Shown one piece after another: positions 58,748 through 64,000 of a DNA stretch of 64,000 nt. Where the stretch lies: the NCBI RefSeq assembly GCF_900099965.1, contig NZ_FNDJ01000014.1, forward strand, positions 124,001 to 188,000, given 5' to 3'. Source of the DNA: Nonomuraea jiangxiensis (GTDB taxonomy: Bacteria; Actinomycetota; Actinomycetes; Streptosporangiales; Streptosporangiaceae). Numbering within the stretch: the first letter of the stretch is position 1; every line of letters starts with the position of its first letter. Below the pieces are notes generated by a model, which did no database searches, was not told the origin of the DNA, and saw only the letters and a list, made by a program, of their open reading frames with translations. Made by a program: the position numbers and the translations under genes.

Positions 58748-59676
58748 GCATGCCGAACGCGGCCGGGTCCGCCGCACTCAGTGGTGTCATTCCGCCTGTT
58801 TGCACCCCTTTGACTCCCGACTACCAGGTGGACGTCGCCTCCTTCGTGCGGCTGCTGGACCACCTGCTCGACGGTGGGGTGGACGGGCTGTTCGTGCTGG
58901 GGTCGTCGTCGGAGGCGGCGTACCTGACGGACGCGCAGCGGCGGGTGGTGCTGGAGACCGTGGTGGGGCACGTGGCGGGGCAGGTGCCGGTGCTGGCCGG
59001 GGTGATCGACATGACGACGCCTCGGGTGCTGGAACACGTACGGGCCGCCGTGGCGGCGGGGGTGTCCGGGGTGGTGGCGACGGCGCCGTTCTACACGCGT
59101 ACCCATCCGGCGGAGATTCGCCTGCATTTCCGGACCATCGCCGCTCAGGGGGGTCTGCCGGTCTATGCCTACGACCTGCCGGTCTCCGTGCACACCAAGC
59201 TGGGCGCGGGGCTGCTGCTGGAACTGGCCGCCGAAGGGGTGCTGGCCGGGGTGAAGGACTCCAGCGGGGACGACGGCGGCATGCGGGCGGTCATCATGGG
59301 CCGGGAGGCGCCGTTCAGCGTGCTCACCGGGTCGGAGGTGACCGTGGACTCGGCCCTGTGGATGGGCGCCGACGGTGTCGTCCCCGGGCTGGGCAACGTG
59401 GACCCGCACGGGTACGTCGAGCTGTACCGCTGCGCCTCCCGTGGTGACTGGGAGGCGGCCCGGGCGGAGCAGGAGCGCCTGGTCAGGCTGTTCGAGATCG
59501 TCAAGGTCGGTGGCACGCGCATGGGCGGCAGTTCCTCCGGCCTCGGGGCGTTCAAGGCCGCACTGCACCTACGCGGCGTCATCGACTGCCCGATCACCGC
59601 GCTCCCACAGATCCCGCTCAACCACGACGAGATCGGCCGAATCGGCAAACTCCTGGCAACCGCCGGACTCCTCTGA
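58744..59676 (+). CDS. Dihydrodipicolinate synthase/N-acetylneuraminate lyase family aldolase
   Basis: Class I pyruvate-dependent aldolase or lyase, 310 residues, TIM barrel. The pyruvate carboxylate loop is GLFVLGSSSEAAYLTDAQRR (about residues 45-64, GSSSE instead of GTTGE), the catalytic Tyr lies in VYAYDLPVSVHTKL (about 141), and the Schiff-base Lys in LAGVKDSSGDDGG (about 170). True DapA uses GTTGE, so a catabolic lyase (sialic acid, keto-deoxy sugar acid or hydroxyproline type) is more likely. It is the last gene of the importer operon and overlaps DppF by 4 bp, suggesting it acts on the imported compound. Confidence 0.9.
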   Translation: MSMPNAAGSAALSGVIPPVCTPLTPDYQVDVASFVRLLDHLLDGGVDGLFVLGSSSEAAYLTDAQRRVVLETVVGHVAGQVPVLAGVIDMTTPRVLEHVRAAVAAGVSGVVATAPFYTRTHPAEIRLHFRTIAAQGGLPVYAYDLPVSVHTKLGAGLLLELAAEGVLAGVKDSSGDDGGMRAVIMGREAPFSVLTGSEVTVDSALWMGADGVVPGLGNVDPHGYVELYRCASRGDWEAARAEQERLVRLFEIVKVGGTRMGGSSSGLGAFKAALHLRGVIDCPITALPQIPLNHDEIGRIGKLLATAGLL

Positions 59677-59705
59677 CCACTGCCCGGTTTCCCCGATCGG
59701 GTGAC

Positions 59706-59963
59706 TTACGCGGGGCTGGCCATCTGGGCCACGTCCTGCGCGCCGTCCTCGATCAGCTTCGACGCGAGGTCGGACAACGCCCGCCCGGCGGCCAGCTCGT
59801 CCCCGATCCCGGGCACGGGCCGGTCGTCAGGGTTGCGGCGGGCGTGGGCCACGCTCTCGTGCCGCTTGCCGTCGGGAGTGAACAACACCACTGTGGCCGT
59901 GGTGACAGCGTCCTCGTCGTCCTCGCTGATCCAGATCTGTACGTTCCACTGTTTGTACTCCAT
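59706..59963 (-). CDS. DUF1876 domain protein
   Basis: 85-residue protein typical of actinobacterial DUF1876 (dsRBD-like alpha/beta fold). It reads MEYKQWNVQIWISEDDEDAV, then TATVVLFTPDGKRHESVAHA, and ends ASKLIEDGAQDVAQMA. ATG 59963 follows GGGAGG. The upstream frame is spurious. The function is not known, and the gene stands alone, convergent with the lyase gene. Confidence 0.88.
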   Translation of the reverse strand: MEYKQWNVQIWISEDDEDAVTTATVVLFTPDGKRHESVAHARRNPDDRPVPGIGDELAAGRALSDLASKLIEDGAQDVAQMASPA

Positions 59964-60114
59964 GTCCGGCCACCTCCCTACCTTCGAGCCTGCCCCCATA
60001 TGGCGCAGCGGTAAAGTCGCCGTCCCCCGGAACGACCCGCTGGCGGGACTCCTCAGGGGCGCATGCAACGGGTTGCAGTGGCGCACAATTGTTTGACAAT
60101 CGCCGGGCAGCAGC

Positions 60115-60771
60115 ATGGTTGTCGTGACAAACGACAACAAGCCTGCCGTCTGGGAGATGGTGGTCGTACATCGCGTGTTCCGGCGGGAGCTGAAGCTGAT
60201 GCCGGAGCTCATCCGCCGGGCCACCCCCGGCGACACCGAGCGGGCCGCGAGACTGGCCTCGTTCGTCAACGAGATCCTCGACGGGCTGCACCATCACCAC
60301 GAGGCCGAGGACAAGCTGCTCTGGCCGCTGCTACTGGATCGGGTCGTGTTCGAGGTGGACCTGGTCAACGCCATGGAACGGCAGCACGAGCGGGTCGCCT
60401 CGCACATCGAGGCGTTGCGGGGGCCGCTGGGCGCCTGGGGGCGGAGCGGCGAGGGCGGTGGCCGGGTCGCCGGGGTTCTCGATCGGCTGCACGACGATCT
60501 CGTGGTCCACCTGGATCAGGAGGAGGAGCGCATCCTGCCGCTGGTCGCCGAGCACATCACCAAGGAGGAGTGGGACCGGCTCAGCGAGTACGGCCGTTCC
60601 CACCTGTCCAAGGACCGGCTGCTCTTCCAGCTCGGCGCGCTGCTGGAGGACGCCTCGCACTGGGAGCGGCAGGCGTTCCTCGACCTGCTGCCGTTGCCCG
60701 CCCGGGTGCTGTGGGCCGTGGTGGGCAAGCGGCAGTACCGCAAGGAGATCGCCAGGATCAGGGCGGTGTGA
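60115..60771 (+). CDS. Hemerythrin-domain protein
   Basis: 218-residue four-helix-bundle protein. The di-iron ligand pattern is visible: VWEMVVVHRVFRRELKLMPE (first His), ILDGLHHHHEAEDKLLWPLL (His and Glu), NAMERQHERVASHIEALRG, and LHDDLVVHLDQEEERILPLV (His, Asp, Glu). The C-terminal 70 residues form extra helices (LLPLPARVLWAVVGKRQYRK). Such proteins sense or carry O2, NO or iron. ATG 60115 or GTG 60124 can start it. It is convergent with the PfkB kinase gene. Confidence 0.9.
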   Translation: MVVVTNDNKPAVWEMVVVHRVFRRELKLMPELIRRATPGDTERAARLASFVNEILDGLHHHHEAEDKLLWPLLLDRVVFEVDLVNAMERQHERVASHIEALRGPLGAWGRSGEGGGRVAGVLDRLHDDLVVHLDQEEERILPLVAEHITKEEWDRLSEYGRSHLSKDRLLFQLGALLEDASHWERQAFLDLLPLPARVLWAVVGKRQYRKEIARIRAV

Positions 60772-60793
60772 ACGGCGGCCGGCCGCCGCGGGA

Positions 60794-61738
60794 TCAGCGG
60801 CTCACGCCGTCGCCGGGGCGCTGGAGGAGGCTCAGGTCGGCTCGGCGGGGCAGGCTTTCCCAGTCGCCCTGGGAGGTCACCGCGAACGCTCCCGCGGCGC
60901 ACGCCGTGCCGAGTCGCTGCGCGGGCTCCGCCCCCGCCAGCCAGTCCGCCAGCCAGCCGGCCGCGAACGCGTCCCCGGCCCCCACGGAGTCCACCTCGGT
61001 CACCGCGTACGGCTCCGCGTGCCGTACGACGCCGTCGGACAGCTCCATCGCCCCCCTCGCCCCGAACTTGACCAGCACGTGCCGCGGCCCCAGCCCCGCC
61101 AGCGCCTTGGCCAGCTCGACGCCCCCCTCGACGTCGGCGATCAGCCGGCCCTCCGCCTCGGTCGCGAAGAGCACGTCCACCGAGCCGACCGTCTCCCGCA
61201 GCCACGCCCCGGCCTCGGCGGGCGTCCACAGTGCCCGGCGGTAGTTGACGTCGAGCGAGACGAGCACCCCGGCGGCGTGGGCCACGGTGACGGCGTGCCG
61301 TACGGCCTCCCTGGCGGAGGCCGAGAGCGCGGGCGTGATCGCGGAGATGTGCAGCACCCGGGCCGAGCTGATGAGCTCGGGGTCGAGGTCGGCGGGCGAC
61401 AGCCGGGAACCGGCGCTGTCCTTGCGGTAGTAGCGCACGTCGATGAGATCGGCGGTGCGCCGGCCCTTGATCATCAATCCGGTGGGCGCGCCGGGATCGG
61501 GGATGGCCCGCACGTCCACGCCCTCGCCTGCCAGGGTGGAGCGGATCAGGTCGCCGAACTCGTCGGCCCCCACCCGGCCGATCCACGTCGCGCGGTGGCC
61601 GAGCCTGGCGACGCCGATGGCGACGTTCGACTCCGCGCCGCCCAGGCCCAGGTCGAAGTCGCGGGCGAAACGCAGCGGACCCGTACGGCGCGCGGCGAAC
61701 AGCGCCATGGTCTCGCCGAAGGTCACCAGCTCGGTCAT
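60794..61738 (-). CDS. PfkB-family sugar kinase, 2-keto-3-deoxygluconate kinase-like
   Basis: Ribokinase-fold kinase, 314 residues. LVTFGETMALFAARRTGPLR opens the protein, followed by GLGGAESNVAIGVARLGHRA (PfkB motif 1, about 32-51) and GRVGADEFGDLIRSTLAGEG. The catalytic Asp lies in VDSVGAGDAFAAGWLADWLA (about residue 257). The overall layout resembles KDG kinases. The frame runs back to 61807, but ATG 61738 is the family start. The lyase at 58744 may make a keto-deoxy acid that this class phosphorylates; the link is speculative because they sit on opposite strands. Confidence 0.9.
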   Translation of the reverse strand: MTELVTFGETMALFAARRTGPLRFARDFDLGLGGAESNVAIGVARLGHRATWIGRVGADEFGDLIRSTLAGEGVDVRAIPDPGAPTGLMIKGRRTADLIDVRYYRKDSAGSRLSPADLDPELISSARVLHISAITPALSASAREAVRHAVTVAHAAGVLVSLDVNYRRALWTPAEAGAWLRETVGSVDVLFATEAEGRLIADVEGGVELAKALAGLGPRHVLVKFGARGAMELSDGVVRHAEPYAVTEVDSVGAGDAFAAGWLADWLAGAEPAQRLGTACAAGAFAVTSQGDWESLPRRADLSLLQRPGDGVSR

Positions 61739-61897
61739 CGGTTGTGCCCACCCGGCTTTCTGGAGATCCGCGTCGTCATCGGCTAGGTGAGCGACCGGCC
61801 GGAGCATTCGCGGAGATGGCGCGCCGGCATAGAAGGAGGGGGGTTGTGTTCCGGCACGGGAGCCAACATACCTGGACCGGCCGGTCGTACGGGAGGT

Positions 61898-62998
61898 TCA
61901 GGGCCGGGAGGGGGCGTCGTGGACGGCGATCTCGTGCGCGTCGACCGGGGCCAGGAACTCCAGCAGCCTCCGCCCCTCCTCCTCGACCTCGCCCGTCACC
62001 GGGAACGGCGTCCACCGGTGGAGGTTGAGCGTCGAGGTGCCCCCGGCCCTGGTGACCGTCCAGTCGCCGGCGGTGAAACCGTCCACCAGGATCATGCGCG
62101 GCTGCACGTTGGCGGCCTTGAAGCCCGGGAGTGCGGCCAGGCCGGGCTCGGAGATGACGCGGGAGCGGTCGGCGTGCGACAGGAACAGGTTGTCGAAGTC
62201 GTACATGAAACGGACCGGTGCCGGAACGTCCGCCGGCGGCCGTACGGCGTCCGGCAGGTCGTACAGGGTCCGGCCGGCCTCGTCCCGCACACGGACCAGG
62301 TCCAGCCTCTCCACCACCTCGGCCAGCCGGGTCAGCCCCGACCACGTCTGCACGTCCGCCACCGACGCGGGCCCGAACGCCGCGAGATAGCGCAGCACCA
62401 GCTCCTCGGGCGTCATCGGCGGCGCCTCGAAGCCCAGCCAGGACTCGGCGCTCGTGTGCGCGATCGGCCCGCTCCTGCCCCACACCCCGCGCGGTGGCAC
62501 CTGTACCAGGGGCACCAGCCAGCGCACACCCACGCCGAGGGCCCGCGGGTCGTGCGCCGGCCACCGCTCCGCCAGCGCCCGGCCGAGCTCGGCGAACGTC
62601 ATCGGCCGCTCCTCCACCAACGCCCGCCCGGCCGCGGCCAGCTCCTCCAGGTCCACGCCCGCCAGTTGCCGGCCGAACACGCTCAGCGTCCCGCGCTCGA
62701 TGACGATCTGCAGCAGCGGCCGCATGGCCAGGCAGTCGCGGGCGGTGACCAGGTGGATGGTGGAGCGCTGCAGCACGATGCGTACGAGGTCGTGCGAGAG
62801 CAGCAGGTCGGCGGCGTCGCCGGGCTTGAAGCCCTCGATACGGTTCCACAGACCGGTGTACCAGGTGTGCGGGGTCTGCGCCTGCAGGCCGCCGAGGTGC
62901 GCCACGACCTGCGGGACGGACGCGCCGGTGCGGCGCAGCAGGTGCTGACGGTCGAGGGTGGCCCGGTTGAGCGCCCTGCGGCTGATGAGGGGGTCCAT
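61898..62998 (-). CDS. Winged-helix DNA-binding protein, AlkZ/YcaQ-like (HTH_42)
   Basis: 366-residue protein of the HTH_42 family, which includes the interstrand-crosslink DNA glycosylases AlkZ and YcaQ. ISRRALNRATLDRQHLLRRT is followed by the catalytic-type Gln pair in HLGGLQAQTPHTWYTGLWNR (Q-x-Q near residues 39-41). Helical repeats and VRFMYDFDNLFLSHADRSRV follow (the usual D-N-L-L-SH-R block), then RMILVDGFTAGDWTVTRAGG. ATG 62998 is chosen since the longer frame runs into the divergent dehydrogenase gene. Base-excision repair of bulky or crosslinked DNA is the likely role. Confidence 0.87.
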   Translation of the reverse strand: MDPLISRRALNRATLDRQHLLRRTGASVPQVVAHLGGLQAQTPHTWYTGLWNRIEGFKPGDAADLLLSHDLVRIVLQRSTIHLVTARDCLAMRPLLQIVIERGTLSVFGRQLAGVDLEELAAAGRALVEERPMTFAELGRALAERWPAHDPRALGVGVRWLVPLVQVPPRGVWGRSGPIAHTSAESWLGFEAPPMTPEELVLRYLAAFGPASVADVQTWSGLTRLAEVVERLDLVRVRDEAGRTLYDLPDAVRPPADVPAPVRFMYDFDNLFLSHADRSRVISEPGLAALPGFKAANVQPRMILVDGFTAGDWTVTRAGGTSTLNLHRWTPFPVTGEVEEEGRRLLEFLAPVDAHEIAVHDAPSRP

Positions 62999-63127
62999 AG
63001 GCTCAAGGTAGGGGCTATTGCGGTCGATCTCTGACCGCAATGACCCGGTGAAGCGAGCGACCGACTCGGGCCTGGGGCCGTCGCGCCTGCATTGGTTATG
63101 ATCAATTTGACCGACTTTGGGGGCGAT

Positions 63128-64000
63128 GTGAGCGAAGTGCGGCCGAAGACGCTGATCGCCATGGGACGCGACGTGGCGGACCGGCTCCTGACCGGCGAAG
63201 TGCGCGACCGCCTCGTGCGCATCGCCGACGTGGACCCCGACCTGGTGGCCTCGGACTTCGCCGATCCCGCCGTGGCCGGGGCGCTGGCCGCCGCCGAGGT
63301 GCTCTACACGGGCTGGGGGTGCCCGCCCGTCACCGCCGAGGTGCTGGCCGGGGCGCCGAAGCTGCGGGCGGTCGTGCACGCGGCCGGGTCCGTCAAGAAC
63401 CACGTCACCGAGGCGTGCTGGGAGCGCGGGATCCTCGTCTCGTCCGCGGCGGCGGCCAACGCCGAGCCCGTGGCCGAGTACACCCTCGCCGCGATCCTGT
63501 TCGCCAACAAGCGGGTGCTGGACATCGCCAGGCTCTACCGCGAGCAGCGGGCCGGGCTCGACCTGGAGAGCCGCTTCCCCCGGCTGGGGAACTACCGGCG
63601 CACGGTCGGCGTGGTCGGCGCCTCCAGGATCGGCCGCCGGGTGATCGAATTGCTGCGGCCGTTCGAGCTGGACGTGCTCGTCGCGGACCCGTACCTGACG
63701 GAGGACCTCGGGGTGCCGCACGTCGAGCTGGACGAGCTGTTCGAGCGGTGCGACGTGGTCAGCCTGCACGCGCCCGCGCTGCCCGAGACCAGGCACCTCG
63801 TCGACGCCGCCCGCCTGGCGCGCATGCGCGATGGCGCGACGCTGATCAACACGGCCCGCGGCGCGCTCGTCGACGAGGACGCGCTCGTCGCCGAGCTGGC
63901 GAGCGGCCGGCTGTACGCGGTGATCGACGTGACCGAACCCGAGGTGCCGCCCGCCGACTCGCCCCTCTACGACCTGCCGAACCTCCTGCTCACCCCGCAC
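63128..64000 (+). CDS. D-isomer-specific 2-hydroxyacid dehydrogenase, cut by right window edge
   Basis: NAD-dependent dehydrogenase, 291 codons visible, 3' end missing (family 320-350). Translated from GTG 63128, it contains VVHAAGSVKNHVTEACWERG, SAAAANAEPVAEYTLAAILF (Cys-free substrate loop), VGVVGASRIGRRVIELLRPF (nucleotide fold, about 162-181), INTARGALVDEDALV (Arg) and VIDVTEPEVPPADSPL (Glu). It ends at LLTPH, the start of the catalytic-His block. GTG 63128 follows GGGGG; ATG 63098 is an in-frame alternative. It diverges from the AlkZ-like gene. The substrate is unknown. Confidence 0.9.
   Translation, partial: MSEVRPKTLIAMGRDVADRLLTGEVRDRLVRIADVDPDLVASDFADPAVAGALAAAEVLYTGWGCPPVTAEVLAGAPKLRAVVHAAGSVKNHVTEACWERGILVSSAAAANAEPVAEYTLAAILFANKRVLDIARLYREQRAGLDLESRFPRLGNYRRTVGVVGASRIGRRVIELLRPFELDVLVADPYLTEDLGVPHVELDELFERCDVVSLHAPALPETRHLVDAARLARMRDGATLINTARGALVDEDALVAELASGRLYAVIDVTEPEVPPADSPLYDLPNLLLTPH

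Noticed and set aside
58744..59676. Calling the lyase DapA of lysine biosynthesis
   Set aside because: The GTTGE loop is GSSSE and the gene is locked in an importer operon; a catabolic aldolase is more likely.
1..64000. CRISPR arrays, insertion sequences, integrases or attachment sites
   Set aside because: I saw no spacer-repeat array, transposase-like protein or flanking inverted/direct repeats; the only tRNA has no integrase beside it.

Overview
The window looks like chromosome from a high-GC actinomycete. Third codon positions are almost all G or C, GTG and TTG starts are common, several genes appear to be leaderless, and there are DtxR/IdeR-type iron boxes, a SigR-family ECF sigma factor and many STAND-LuxR regulators. 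I infer Streptosporangiaceae (Nonomuraea-like), but from the sequence alone this is only a guess at family level. I found no phage genes, transposases, integrases or CRISPR arrays.

Layout. 1-3.1 kb: ferric-siderophore uptake (binding lipoprotein and two FecCD permeases) diverging from paired iron boxes. 3.1-10.3 kb: an orphan SigR-like sigma factor, an EamA exporter diverging from an XRE-cupin repressor, a NodB-type deacetylase, a DUF2461 protein, TypA and a TetR regulator. 10.4-17.5 kb: two modules of a short, P-loop-less adenylate-forming-domain protein followed by a large STAND ATPase-LuxR regulator, then an alpha/beta hydrolase. 17.6-25.5 kb: aldehyde dehydrogenase, a large secreted M14 carboxypeptidase, a secreted coiled-coil protein, TetR, and an aldo/keto reductase diverging from a MerR regulator. 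25.6-29.2 kb: a third STAND-LuxR plus short adenylate-domain module in the opposite gene order.

29.3-38.1 kb is a tightly overlapping minus-strand sugar operon: SorC regulator, sugar ABC importer (binding protein, ATPase, permease), two FGGY kinases, a histidine phosphatase and a D-2-hydroxyacid dehydrogenase. 38.1-42.3 kb holds an ArsR-type regulator diverging from an MFS exporter, a CynX-type MFS and a FhuF-like [2Fe-2S] ferric reductase with its own iron box, which links it to the siderophore genes at the left end. 42.3-50 kb holds cysteine dioxygenase plus amidohydrolase, a LacI regulator with three contiguous operators, an aromatic amino acid lyase lacking the canonical MIO triad, ApbE beside a membrane protein with a reductase-like tail, OsmC, a structured-RNA candidate, nucleoside hydrolase and tRNA-Lys(CTT).

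50.4-64 kb: nucleoside deaminase, DUF4429 protein, HD hydrolase, a FadR-type GntR regulator diverging from a peptide-class ABC importer (one gene is a permease-ATPase fusion) that ends in a DapA/NanA-family lyase, then DUF1876, hemerythrin-like protein, PfkB sugar kinase, AlkZ-like protein, and a hydroxyacid dehydrogenase cut by the right edge.

The most novel-looking feature is the set of three paralogous pseudo-adenylation proteins paired with STAND-LuxR regulators. All three have the same leaderless promoter layout (TAN3T, 6-7 nt, ATG), and related upstream motifs lie before each. I read them as a candidate signalling system in which a dead acyl-adenylate domain serves as sensor or partner for a STAND transcription factor.
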